NCBI GenBank assembly: GCA_964616465.1 | Contig: CAZTTO010000007.1 | Location: 62,001-126,000, forward strand | Length of the DNA: 64,000 nt | Direction of reading: 5' to 3' | Source of the DNA: JAFLBI01 sp964616465 | GTDB lineage: Bacteria > Bacteroidota > Bacteroidia > Chitinophagales > Chitinophagaceae | In this document: positions 50,910 through 60,013 of the stretch, piece by piece | How positions within the stretch are numbered: position 1 is the stretch's first letter | Layout of the letters: every line of letters begins with the position of its first letter | The notes under the pieces: generated by a model | Seen by the model: only the letters and a program-made list of their open reading frames with translations | Told to the model about the DNA's origin: nothing | Database searches by the model: none | Position numbers and translations under genes: made by a program

Positions 50910-51908
50910 TTACGAAAATGACCAATTCTGCCAATGCCATTCTAGCTGCTTCTTAAGTATATCCATTGAGTAAGCATAATCGAGCCTCCTAGATGGCTCT
51001 TGTTGCAGTAAATGAAACAATTGATTTTGTATGTCTTCAAGACTATGTAATACTGGAACTCCCATTTCTTTGAGCGCAGCTGCATTACAAGCCTGCTCAT
51101 ATTGTCCTTTGATAGGAATAACCATTAATCGCTTTCCTAAATAAAGTGCTTCAGCAGGGGTTTCAAATCCACCTGCTGTTATAACGGTACTTGCATGTAA
51201 CATACTTTCTGTAAATCCTGCATGCGAAGGTGGAATGAATTTGAGTTGATTTACTTGAGTCAATTCATTCACATAAGTGGTGAATATTTCAACCTTTCTA
51301 TCTCTTATCCAATAAAATGCTTTTGTCAATTCCTCTATACCGAATTGTGGTAAGTAAACAGTAATATGACCTTGATTAGTGGGAGTTGCATGAATCAACT
51401 CATGTTTAATAATAGGGTGTAAGATCCACGAATCATAGCTATTAAAATGAAATCCAATATATTTTGATGCGGGTGCATATTTCTTTAATATAGTTTCACC
51501 AAGCACTTCTCTTTTTTTCGGCCTAGGCACGTTTTTGCTATGAAAACTCGCTTGGTGACCAATACCTAAACTTGGAACCTTCTTCAACCTACATGCTAAT
51601 GCGCAAACAGGTTCAAAATCATTCAATACCCAATCGTACTGTTCAACTGGAATATTTTGCATATCCCGCCAAATTTGAAAAGGAGCAAATGATTTTAGGA
51701 TACGTTGATAATCCAATCCCCCACTCTTGCCATAAAATAAACTAATACCCTTACTTCTATATATAACAGGAAGCATTCCATTTAATTGACTATTGCTTCC
51801 ACTTAAAAAAATATCAACCTTTCCAAAAGTCTCTAACATTGGCAACAGTTCAATAGCTCTTGCAATATGTCCGTTTCCTGTGGCTTGAACAGCGTACAAA
51901 ATTTTCAT
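50910..51908 (-). CDS. MurG-like (GT28/GT1) glycosyltransferase
   Basis: 332 residues. N-terminal Rossmann domain begins LYAVQATGNGHIARAIELLPML with the Gly-rich GNGH motif; the C-terminal UDP-sugar-binding half has STVITAGGFETPAEALYLGKRLMVIPIKGQYEQACNAAAL, the GT28 nucleotide-sugar motif. No membrane segment, so peripheral at the inner membrane. It ends 9 bp before the HAD gene and follows the LpxH-like gene by a single base. A glycolipid-building operon is inferred. Confidence 0.88.
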   Translation of the reverse strand: MKILYAVQATGNGHIARAIELLPMLETFGKVDIFLSGSNSQLNGMLPVIYRSKGISLFYGKSGGLDYQRILKSFAPFQIWRDMQNIPVEQYDWVLNDFEPVCALACRLKKVPSLGIGHQASFHSKNVPRPKKREVLGETILKKYAPASKYIGFHFNSYDSWILHPIIKHELIHATPTNQGHITVYLPQFGIEELTKAFYWIRDRKVEIFTTYVNELTQVNQLKFIPPSHAGFTESMLHASTVITAGGFETPAEALYLGKRLMVIPIKGQYEQACNAAALKEMGVPVLHSLEDIQNQLFHLLQQEPSRRLDYAYSMDILKKQLEWHWQNWSFS

Positions 51909-51909
51909 A

Positions 51910-52797
51910 TTAGGAACCTGGTGTGGGTACTATTGGACTAGATCCCGATAATGAGTGGAAGAAGTAAGCTATTTCATCAGTTACAACATTAATAGCTGGT
52001 GCATGCTGATGCATTTTTACAACAGGAGTACTTGGCTGTAACAACTTAGAAGCATCAAATTGATAAATATGCCAATCGCCATTGTAATACTCTAGGGAAC
52101 TCAAATTCTCAATCCAATCTCCGCTATTCATATAGGTCACTTTGCCTTTTGCATTCACCATTTCACGCTTTTGAGGCTGATGAATATGACCACAAATCAC
52201 ATAATCGTATTCTTTCTCTATTGCTAGCTCAGCAGCCGTTTGTTCAAAGTTGTCAATCCAAGCAACCGCTTTCTTAACACTTTGCTTAACGCGTTTACTC
52301 AAGCTCATTTTCTCTTTTCCTAATCGTCTTAATATCCAATTGATACAGCTATTAGCCATAATCAATAAATCATACCCATGACCACCCAACTTAGCTATAA
52401 TTTTTGCAGTTCCTTTTGTTGTTGCGTCAAAGACATCACCATGGAAAATCCACGTCATTTTACCGTCAATCTCCATTACAATCTTATCCGTTAATTGGAA
52501 ATGCCCCCATTGCACATCGGTATACCTTCTCAAAAACTCATCGTGATTACCAGTAATATAAATAACCCTCACACCTTGAGAAGCCATCTTCATAATTTCA
52601 CGAATGACCATCATGTGTGTAACCGGAAAATATCTTTTACTAAACTGCCAACCATCAATGATATCTCCGTTTAAAATGAGAATTTTAGGGGAAACAGATT
52701 GTAAATAAGTGAGTAATTCTTTTGCATGACATCCGTAGGTTCCCAAATGAATATCACTTATAACAAGTACTTCAACCGGACGCTTATCCATGTGCAA
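51910..52797 (-). CDS. LpxH-like UDP-2,3-diacylglucosamine diphosphatase family metallophosphoesterase
   Basis: 295 residues. Calcineurin-like metal motifs VISDIHLG, LNGDIIDGW, TGNHDEFLRR, IFHGDVFD and ICGHIHQP are intact. The insert from IMANSCINWILRRLGKEKM to KAVAWIDNFEQTAAEL is the lipid-binding cap of LpxH-like enzymes. It may make lipid X-type products or hydrolyse another UDP-lipid. The true lpxH could lie elsewhere because it is embedded in an operon with a MurG-like glycosyltransferase and a HAD phosphatase, with one base between it and the next gene. C-terminal tail unassigned. Confidence 0.9.
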   Translation of the reverse strand: MHMDKRPVEVLVISDIHLGTYGCHAKELLTYLQSVSPKILILNGDIIDGWQFSKRYFPVTHMMVIREIMKMASQGVRVIYITGNHDEFLRRYTDVQWGHFQLTDKIVMEIDGKMTWIFHGDVFDATTKGTAKIIAKLGGHGYDLLIMANSCINWILRRLGKEKMSLSKRVKQSVKKAVAWIDNFEQTAAELAIEKEYDYVICGHIHQPQKREMVNAKGKVTYMNSGDWIENLSSLEYYNGDWHIYQFDASKLLQPSTPVVKMHQHAPAINVVTDEIAYFFHSLSGSSPIVPTPGS

Positions 52798-52882
52798 TTG
52801 TTTTCCAAACTTCTCAACTACACGTGAATAGATTGTTACTAGAACATTATGAGTATGTAAATACAGGATGAACAGAATGTTA

Positions 52883-53584
52883 CTAAAGATCTCCTAATTG
52901 CGGTCTAAGCACAATTTCTTCTACACACGCCTGAAAAGAAAGCTGCGAAGCAGCATAAACCATCTTTGCAACATCGTCTGCCTGCATAATTCTTTGAGGA
53001 TCCACCCCAGACCCAGACCAACTATCAGTATAAGCTGCGCCAGGCATTACAGAAGTGACTTTAATGCTAAACTCCTTTAATTCCTCACGTAGATTTTTTG
53101 AAAAACCTAGCAACGCATATTTACTAATACTATAACTACCTCCATTGGGATAAGCTTGCAAAGAAGCAATTGAGCAAATATTGAAAATATGGCCCATTTT
53201 ACGTTCTGTCATAATAGGCAAAAAAGAACGCGTTAAGTGATAAGCACTCATGAGGTTTGCTTGTAACATAGCTTCTAAAGTTCCTGGAGCTTCATGTGCA
53301 ATAGAACCAGGTAAGAACTGTCCAGCATTGTTAATGAGAATATCTGGACAACCAGCTTCTGCAATCACCCATTCTGAAAAAGCCATTACTTGTTCATAAA
53401 TGGCCAAATCGGCTGGCATAGCTCTTATAGTTGACTGAGGATATTGAACATTCAATTCTTCTACCATTTTATACAACTGATATTCATTTCTAGCACAAAC
53501 TAGTAAGGTGTGACCATGGCTGGCATAGATTTCGGCCATTGCTCTTCCTAAACCTTTAGATGCGCCTGTAATAACAACTTGCAT
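52883..53584 (-). CDS. Short-chain dehydrogenase/reductase (3-ketoacyl-reductase-like)
   Basis: 233 residues. Cofactor motif TGASKGLGRA, NNAGQ, catalytic Ser in NICSIASLQ and YSISKYALLG (Tyr-x-x-x-Lys). Late region lacks the C-terminal lid of FabG and ends EEIVLRPQLGDL. Substrate unknown; likely a cytoplasmic oxidoreductase. Divergent from the thioredoxin gene and separate from the LpxH-like operon by 85 bp. Confidence 0.9.
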   Translation of the reverse strand: MQVVITGASKGLGRAMAEIYASHGHTLLVCARNEYQLYKMVEELNVQYPQSTIRAMPADLAIYEQVMAFSEWVIAEAGCPDILINNAGQFLPGSIAHEAPGTLEAMLQANLMSAYHLTRSFLPIMTERKMGHIFNICSIASLQAYPNGGSYSISKYALLGFSKNLREELKEFSIKVTSVMPGAAYTDSWSGSGVDPQRIMQADDVAKMVYAASQLSFQACVEEIVLRPQLGDL

Positions 53585-53667
53585 AAAATGAATTTTTACA
53601 AAAGTATTTATTTTAAAATGGAAATTGACTTGTGATTATAGTCACCTATTTAGCACGCTCGTCATCT

Positions 53668-53675
53668 TACCTTTG
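53668..53675 (+). promoter_or_regulatory. -7 box of the thioredoxin gene
   Basis: TACCTTTG matches TAnnTTTG, 12 bp before ATG 53688. No TTTG at 19-21 bp, so only the -7 element is supported. Confidence 0.45.
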
Positions 53676-53687
53676 CAAAAAATTATT

Positions 53688-54071
53688 ATGCCAACAGTTC
53701 AACTTACTACAGCGCAATTCAAAGAGCTCGTGTTTGATTATGAAAATAATTCAGATTGGAAATATCAAGGTAACCTACCAGCAATTATTGATTTTTATGC
53801 AGAATGGTGTGGACCCTGCAAAATGGTGGCACCTATTTTGGAAGAGTTGTCTAATGAGTATGAAGACCAATTGGTTATTTATAAAGTAGATACAGATGTT
53901 GAACAGGAGTTATCGGCCGTATTTGGCATTCAAAGTATTCCCACATTATTATTTATTGGCGCGAATGGAGAACCTATGATGCAACCAGGGGCCTTACCTA
54001 AACATGTTTTCAAGAAAGTGATTGATGAGCATCTGCTGCCTCAACAAAAAACAGATGATATAACATCGTAA
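53688..54071 (+). CDS. trxA: Thioredoxin
   Basis: 127 residues from ATG 53688; the frame extends to 53625, but the -7 box at 53668 lies inside that extension, so the later start is preferred. Redox active site FYAEWCGPCKMVAP and cis-Pro in SIPTLLF identify a classical thioredoxin. The N-terminal 25 residues (MPTVQLTTAQFKELVFDYENNSDW) are slightly longer than usual. Cytoplasmic disulfide reductase. Monocistronic and followed by a terminator. Confidence 0.94.
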   Translation: MPTVQLTTAQFKELVFDYENNSDWKYQGNLPAIIDFYAEWCGPCKMVAPILEELSNEYEDQLVIYKVDTDVEQELSAVFGIQSIPTLLFIGANGEPMMQPGALPKHVFKKVIDEHLLPQQKTDDITS

Positions 54072-54080
54072 TTATTGATG

Positions 54081-54110
54081 AAAGTTCCATTATTGGAACT
54101 TTTTTTATTT
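54081..54110. terminator. Bidirectional terminator, trx / 7TM-DISM kinase
   Basis: Stem AAAGTTCCA/TGGAACTTT with a 4-nt loop and T-run, between convergent genes. Confidence 0.8.
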
Positions 54111-56522
54111 ATTTTCCTTTAAAAGAAATGAAGCCATGATTTGCTTAAGTTCTTCCATTTTAAAGGGTTTTGCAACCATGTCATTCATACCTGAAGCCAA
54201 GCATCTTTCTAGATCTTCTCTAATAGAACCAGCAGATAATGCCAAAATGGGTGTAGGATTTTTTCCCATAGCAAGTTCATAAGCTCTAATTGCCTTAGTT
54301 GAATCAAGTCCGTTCATTATAGGCATATTAATATCCATTAAAACCAATTGAGGCAAATATTGCTGGTACAGATGAAAAGCCTCTTCTCCGTTTTGCGCTT
54401 TTAACAGTTCAATTTCAGGTGCCATTTGTTGAAACAACTTTTCGGCAACCATCATATTAATAGGATTATCCTCTGCCAATAATACTTTCTTCCCAGAAAA
54501 TATTTCTTGCAATTCAATTTCAGAATAATTCCCATTAGAACTAGCATCATCTATTGCCTCAACTTTATTTAACTGATGCTCAAACCAAAAAGTAGAACCT
54601 TTACCCAGTGTACTATCAAGCTTTAATTCAACTCCTTGCAATGCGAGAATTTCTTTACAGATCGATAAGCCTAATCCTGTACCTCCATAATTTCTATTAA
54701 TGGTAGAATCGGCTTGAGTAAACTTCTCAAAAATGAGTTTTTGTTGAGATTCACTTATACCGATTCCAGTATCGATGACTGCGACTTTTACAAGTATCTT
54801 ATCCTGACTCTCCTCAGTGATACTCATCTTTACTTTAACAGAACCTTCATGAGTAAACTTAATAGCGTTTTGCACCAAGTTGGTTATCACCTGTGTTGTT
54901 CTATCAGGATCAATTTGAACGTACTGATCAAATAATTTTTCATCACATTCAAAAAGCAGGTCAATACCCTTGTCCTTAGCTAAAACTTTCGCAGAATGAA
55001 CAACTTGTTTACCAATTTTTCCTAAAGAAGAAGGCAAAGGCGATAAACTCATTTTTCCAGCTTCTATTTTACTGATATCCAAAATATCGTTGATAATGTA
55101 CAATAGGTTATTAGCTGAAAATGATAAGGTATCTAATAAATCTTTTTGTTCTCCTTCTGGCTTTTTTTGAAGCATTAGTTGTGTAATGCCAATTACAGAG
55201 TTTAATGGAGTCCGAATTTCATGCGACATAGTAGAAAGGAAAGTACTCTTTGCGCGATAAGCTGCCAAAGCTTCATCTCTTGCTAACTTAAGTTGATAGG
55301 CAAAGCGATAAGAAAGAACCAACGATTGTGAATAGAAAAATCCAACATGCAGAAATATCATTAAAAGCTTATGTAGATGAGTGTTTGTATAATGACTCAA
55401 TACTGCCAAAATAAATAAAGCAATTAACAACATAGCACTCAATAAAGAGTAAATTGCTCCTGGTCGCTTTTTAATATAAGCTTTGATATAGACATAAAAG
55501 CTATATAACAAGGTTAAAACCAAAATAGCTACAAATGGATCTGTTAAATAGGTATAAATGCTTGAAGGCAATAACAGGGTGATAAGTATAGCTGTACCTG
55601 CTAACAATAAGAACCATTGGAGTACTTTTTCGTGAAATTCGTTGGGATATAATGTTCGATTATATAAGGTAAGAAATACAACTGAAATAAATAATGAAAG
55701 ATACTCAAGCCGTAATGCTACAAACCAACTTAACTTAGGAAAGATTTGATGAAGACTATATTCATCTGTACCCATAATCCTATAGGTATAAAATAAACAG
55801 AACAATGAGAAATAAAGAATAACACGATCGTGCCTACTAAAAAAGAATAGACCTAAGAAAAACAAACCACCCATGAACAAGCAGCCAGTCAAAAACAAAT
55901 CATAACTGCGGTTAACTTCTCTTTCATTCTTGAGCTGATCATTATCGCCAACTGAAAACGGTCTATATAATCCACCTCGCTTATGATGGAAATTAGCAAC
56001 CTGCACAAGAAGTGTTACAGTATCGCCAACAAAATGAAGGCGTTTTGCTGCTGGCCTAAATAAAGGAATAGTAGATGCTGCATCTGTGCCGGGCACACCC
56101 ATTTGAAAAAAATCTTCATCATTTACAAAAACCCGAATTGCAGAGTACCCATCTGGCACATACAGTGCTAATTGATCGGAAGATGTTCCTGCTGGAAATA
56201 TAATACGAAGCCTGTAGGTGCCGTAACCTTTGGGAGAAATGCCGTTTTTTTCTGAGTTCCAAAGTTCTGGCACTTTTATAAAGACAGGCTTATAATTGAT
56301 TAAGCTATCCTCTGGACCTAATAATTGATTCTTATAGAATTCCCATTCCCCTTTTAATTTAACAGTGGTTTTTGATAAATCTATTCCTCTTAAATCAATC
56401 CACCCATTCTTGGCAGTTTGCGACTCAATAGGATGACCAAAAGAGAATTGACACAATAGCAAGAACCACCCAAGTAATAAGATCTTAATTATGGCCTTGC
56501 TTGTATTCATAAAACCGGACAT
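54105..56522 (-). CDS. 7TM-DISM hybrid histidine kinase with receiver
   Basis: 805 residues. An N-terminal signal/anchor and an extracytoplasmic DISMED2-type ligand domain (about 40-190: WIDLRGIDLSKTTVKLKGEWEFYKNQLL, YGTYRLRIIFP) come first, then seven membrane helices (about 200-400). HisKA follows with His434 in SHEIRTPLNS, HATPase (N-box QNAIKFTHEGSV, DTGIGIS, GGTGLGLSICK) and a receiver with Asp730 in LVLMDINMPIMNG. Senses a small ligand outside the cell and relays phosphate to an unknown regulator. The unlinked REC-HPt protein at 15.5 kb is one candidate partner. Confidence 0.95.
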   Translation of the reverse strand: MSGFMNTSKAIIKILLLGWFLLLCQFSFGHPIESQTAKNGWIDLRGIDLSKTTVKLKGEWEFYKNQLLGPEDSLINYKPVFIKVPELWNSEKNGISPKGYGTYRLRIIFPAGTSSDQLALYVPDGYSAIRVFVNDEDFFQMGVPGTDAASTIPLFRPAAKRLHFVGDTVTLLVQVANFHHKRGGLYRPFSVGDNDQLKNEREVNRSYDLFLTGCLFMGGLFFLGLFFFSRHDRVILYFSLFCLFYTYRIMGTDEYSLHQIFPKLSWFVALRLEYLSLFISVVFLTLYNRTLYPNEFHEKVLQWFLLLAGTAILITLLLPSSIYTYLTDPFVAILVLTLLYSFYVYIKAYIKKRPGAIYSLLSAMLLIALFILAVLSHYTNTHLHKLLMIFLHVGFFYSQSLVLSYRFAYQLKLARDEALAAYRAKSTFLSTMSHEIRTPLNSVIGITQLMLQKKPEGEQKDLLDTLSFSANNLLYIINDILDISKIEAGKMSLSPLPSSLGKIGKQVVHSAKVLAKDKGIDLLFECDEKLFDQYVQIDPDRTTQVITNLVQNAIKFTHEGSVKVKMSITEESQDKILVKVAVIDTGIGISESQQKLIFEKFTQADSTINRNYGGTGLGLSICKEILALQGVELKLDSTLGKGSTFWFEHQLNKVEAIDDASSNGNYSEIELQEIFSGKKVLLAEDNPINMMVAEKLFQQMAPEIELLKAQNGEEAFHLYQQYLPQLVLMDINMPIMNGLDSTKAIRAYELAMGKNPTPILALSAGSIREDLERCLASGMNDMVAKPFKMEELKQIMASFLLKENK

Positions 56523-56672
56523 TGGCTAGAATACTAAGTTAGCACATTCTTGGATGCGTTCCGATGAAATATTTAATACTTTAACTTTAAATGTGAGATG
56601 ATTTTAAAAGATTTATGCAATTTTCGATGAGAAAATAAAAATTATGACCATTAATAAGTTTGATTCGTATAA

Positions 56673-56984
56673 ATGATGATTCAATTAAAGCATATAAGAA
56701 TCCTTTGGATGTTTTACAAAAACATTGCCCTGCTCTCGATATTAATTACTGGATTTTGTATAAGAACATTTTGGCACTTTGGATTCGAGAGCTTCTTTTC
56801 GATTTTCTGGGCTAAAGTAATTACACTAACAATTACAGTTCTCCTTGTAGACTCTCTCAAAAAAAAGGAATACTTCTATTATCAAAATGCAGGCTTTTCA
56901 AAAAGTATTTTATGGTCTATTATACTTGTTTTTGATATAGCACTATTTCTATCTGCAATTGTTATAACACATAAATTAAAATGA
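56673..56984 (+). CDS. Small membrane partner of an ABC ATPase
   Basis: 103 residues with three hydrophobic segments (about 13-30, 40-57, 80-99) and a basic/aromatic loop KKKEYFYYQNAGFSKS. It overlaps the ABC ATPase gene by 4 bp (ATGA), so the products are made together. No family is recognised; the coupling suggests a minimal permease or membrane receptor subunit. The pair lies alone between the 7TM-DISM kinase and the peptidase gene. Confidence 0.72.
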   Translation: MMIQLKHIRILWMFYKNIALLSILITGFCIRTFWHFGFESFFSIFWAKVITLTITVLLVDSLKKKEYFYYQNAGFSKSILWSIILVFDIALFLSAIVITHKLK

Positions 56985-57634
56985 GCCATACATTAGAAGT
57001 AGATAGCATCCATTTTGAATTAGGTAGTAAGAAAATTCTTTCTAACATATTCCTATCATGCAAAACAAATCAAATAGTTGGTTTACTTGGAAAAAATGGA
57101 GTTGGTAAATCTACACTTATGAAGATCATATTTGGAGCTATTCAATGTGATCAGTCTGTTAGAATTGACAGAGTATTTATCAAAAACGCGTTTAAAAGAC
57201 ATACATTAGTTTCTTATCTACCTCAACACAACTTCATTCCAGAATCACTTTCTATCAAGAATATTTTTGCAGATTTTGAGATAGACCTGAACGAATTCCT
57301 TCAGTTTTTCCCTGAATTTATGAATAGAGAAAAGTTAACAATGAATCGTTTTTCAGGAGGAGAAAGACGAATAATAGAAATTTATACACTTGTTAAATCT
57401 CGATCTAAATTTTCTCTACTAGATGAGCCTTTCACGCTTTTAAGTCCATTACAAATTGAAAATGTGAAACTACTTTTATCTCAAACTAAATCCAATAAAG
57501 GACTTATAATAACAGATCATTTGCATCAACATATCTTAGATATTAGCGATTATACATATATACTAAGAAACGGACAGACCTATTTGTGTAAAGAAACATC
57601 CGAGATAGCATCACTTGGCTATGTAAGAATTTGA
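56981..57634 (+). CDS. Standalone ABC transporter ATP-binding protein
   Basis: 217 residues. Walker A GKNGVGKST, signature FSGGERR, Walker B FSLLDEPFT and ITDHLHQ switch His are all present. The spacing after the signature is short, as in small ABC-2-like exporters. Its only partner in sight is the 103-residue membrane protein that overlaps its start. Substrate unknown. Confidence 0.88.
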   Translation: MSHTLEVDSIHFELGSKKILSNIFLSCKTNQIVGLLGKNGVGKSTLMKIIFGAIQCDQSVRIDRVFIKNAFKRHTLVSYLPQHNFIPESLSIKNIFADFEIDLNEFLQFFPEFMNREKLTMNRFSGGERRIIEIYTLVKSRSKFSLLDEPFTLLSPLQIENVKLLLSQTKSNKGLIITDHLHQHILDISDYTYILRNGQTYLCKETSEIASLGYVRI

Positions 57635-57671
57635 TTTTTTAATTTATGAGGGTGCAATCAAAAATCATCAA

Positions 57672-57699
57672 AAAAGGCTGTCATAAATTTGACAGCCTT
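57672..57699. terminator. Bidirectional terminator, ABC unit / peptidase
   Basis: Stem AAAGGCTGTCA/TGACAGCCTTT with a 6-nt loop, between convergent genes, T-rich on both sides. Confidence 0.85.
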
Positions 57700-57705
57700 T
57701 CGTTT

Positions 57706-59874
57706 TTATTTAGTGAGCTCTTTTGGAAATGGTTTTTCTAGTAAATGCTGATAGATAAACTTATTCTTGAGGTTGGTAAAATGATCTCCTTTGGCACCAC
57801 CCCATCCATGTCTTCCACCTGGATATAACATGAACTCAAAATTCTTTTTCTTATCTTGTAAAGCACCTATTAATTGTAAACTATTCTGCATGTGTACATT
57901 GTCGTCCATTGTACCATGTACAATTTGTAACATGCCTTTATAACGATCTACATAAGTTAATACATTGCCATTCTTATAGCCTTCCGGATTTTCCTTTGGT
58001 GTATCCATAAATTTCTCAGTGTAGTGAGTGTCGTATAGCCTCCAATCAACCACACTACCACCTGCCATTCCATGTGTAAACACATCGGCTCCCTGTGTTA
58101 AAGCTAAACATGTCATATACCCACCATAGCTAAATCCAGTAATTGCAATTTTAGTTGGATCTGCTTGTCCATTTGCTATGAACCATTTTGCCATAGTAGT
58201 ATAATCTTTTAACTCCCAATGTCCAAGTTGACGGTGCATATATGCAACTCCTTCTTTACCAAAGTGCCCACTTGCTCTGTGATCAAATGCAACTTGAATA
58301 ACCCCTTCTTGCGACCACCACTGTCTTGTTGCAGACCAATTCCAACGATCCCAAACTGTACCAGCATTAGGACCACCATAAATGCTGATAAGCATTGGAT
58401 ATTTTTTATTCGGATCCATATTCACTGGCCAAGTAACTACAGCAGGTAATTCAAACAAACCATCGTCGCTCTTAATACGAATCATTTCAGTTTTAGCAAC
58501 TGGATACAGCTTCATTTCTTCTGTAGCTGCATTACCTAGTGAACGCACAATCTTACCTTGCTGATCAACCACACTCATAGCTGGAGGTGTTTTCACATTG
58601 CTATAGGTTGTTATAAAATGTTTTCCGTTAGGTGAAAGCACCACCGAAGTATGGTCAAATTCTCCAAAACTTAAACGAGTTAATTGTGTGCCATCTAATT
58701 TAACTTTATAAAAATCTGTTCTTGCAGTGTTCTCTCTGCTTCTTGCAGTGAAATAAACCCAACCTGTTTTTTGATCAATCAATTTCACTCCTGTAACAGT
58801 GAACTTTCCAGAAGTGATTGGATTTTTTAATGTGCCATTCAACTGATGTAAATACAAATGATTCCATCCAGTTTTGTCACTTTCAATGATCACATGCTTT
58901 CCATCATCCATAAATGTGAATCTACCTCCAGCACCATCTTCTAAGTCTATCCAACTTTTCTGTTGTTCTTCATATAATAATTGTTTTGTTCCTGATGCTG
59001 GATCCACTTCAAATAATTTATAATGATCCTGCCCCCTGTTGATCCACTGAACCCATAGCTTGTTTCCTGATGGACGCCAAACTGGCCATCCAAAATATTG
59101 ATCTTCTTGCTCATTAAAATCTGCCCACTTAGTAGCACCTCCAGTAGGAGCGACAAAACCCAAGCGTACGGTAGGATTTTCATCGCCCGCTTTAGGATAA
59201 CGTGTTTCTTCTAAACTTCCATGCTGTCCATCGCTGTTATATAAAGGAAACATAGGTACCTTCTTTTCATCAAAACGCATATATGCAATGGTCTTGCTAT
59301 CCGGACTCCACCAAAATGCACGGAAACGGGTACCTCTTCCAAAAATTTCCTCCCAATATACCCAGCTAGCATAACCGTTCAATGTTGTAAATGAGCCATC
59401 GCTTGTTAAGCGGGTTTCTTTTTCTGTTGGAATATGATAAGCATACAAATCGTTGTTCTTAGTGTAAGCTATAAAGTTGCTATCTGGAGAAAAAATCGGA
59501 TTCTTCTCTTCAGCAGCATCCTGTGTAATTCTTTTTTCTTGATCACCATTCTTATAAAACAAATCGTTGTTGCGCACCTGAACTGATTTTGCAGGCGGTG
59601 CTGCTCTTTGTAACTGTTGTGCAGTTGCTATTTGGGTAGCCCCTGTTCTAACATCCATTACATAGTTTTTAGTGGCTGAATCTGGATGGATTTTCATAAA
59701 TAAGATCACCTGATCATCATTCAACCACTTAATTACATTGGGCATTGAATTATAAAACCCTTTTGGACTGATGCCTTTCATTAGATCAACATCTGTAAAG
59801 GTTTTGGTGCTTTGAGCAAAACTGAATGAACTTACCAATAGTAAGAAGCTCAAACATTTGATTTGATATTTCAT
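57706..59874 (-). CDS. Secreted dipeptidyl peptidase IV (S9 family)
   Basis: 722 residues from ATG 59874, which opens a signal peptide (MKYQIKCLSFLLLVSSFSFAQ); upstream frame to 59946 is discarded. N-terminal eight-bladed propeller with WSPDSKTIAYMRFDE, YWEEIFGRG (Glu pair that binds the substrate N-terminus). Alpha/beta-hydrolase domain with nucleophile Ser in TGFSYGGYMT, Asp in HGTMDDNVH and His in YPGGRHGWGG. Removes X-Pro dipeptides from periplasmic peptides. Monocistronic. Confidence 0.94.
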   Translation of the reverse strand: MKYQIKCLSFLLLVSSFSFAQSTKTFTDVDLMKGISPKGFYNSMPNVIKWLNDDQVILFMKIHPDSATKNYVMDVRTGATQIATAQQLQRAAPPAKSVQVRNNDLFYKNGDQEKRITQDAAEEKNPIFSPDSNFIAYTKNNDLYAYHIPTEKETRLTSDGSFTTLNGYASWVYWEEIFGRGTRFRAFWWSPDSKTIAYMRFDEKKVPMFPLYNSDGQHGSLEETRYPKAGDENPTVRLGFVAPTGGATKWADFNEQEDQYFGWPVWRPSGNKLWVQWINRGQDHYKLFEVDPASGTKQLLYEEQQKSWIDLEDGAGGRFTFMDDGKHVIIESDKTGWNHLYLHQLNGTLKNPITSGKFTVTGVKLIDQKTGWVYFTARSRENTARTDFYKVKLDGTQLTRLSFGEFDHTSVVLSPNGKHFITTYSNVKTPPAMSVVDQQGKIVRSLGNAATEEMKLYPVAKTEMIRIKSDDGLFELPAVVTWPVNMDPNKKYPMLISIYGGPNAGTVWDRWNWSATRQWWSQEGVIQVAFDHRASGHFGKEGVAYMHRQLGHWELKDYTTMAKWFIANGQADPTKIAITGFSYGGYMTCLALTQGADVFTHGMAGGSVVDWRLYDTHYTEKFMDTPKENPEGYKNGNVLTYVDRYKGMLQIVHGTMDDNVHMQNSLQLIGALQDKKKNFEFMLYPGGRHGWGGAKGDHFTNLKNKFIYQHLLEKPFPKELTK

Positions 59875-60013
59875 ATCGCTATTTTTTCGAGGGGTGAATA
59901 TAAGTATTTCTAAAGAGTAGAGTAGTCCATAACGGAAAAGCGGCAACGAAAAATGATGAATGTCATAGCTTAGCAGAGATATATCATAGACATTTGTTCA
60001 TCAAAATGCAGTT

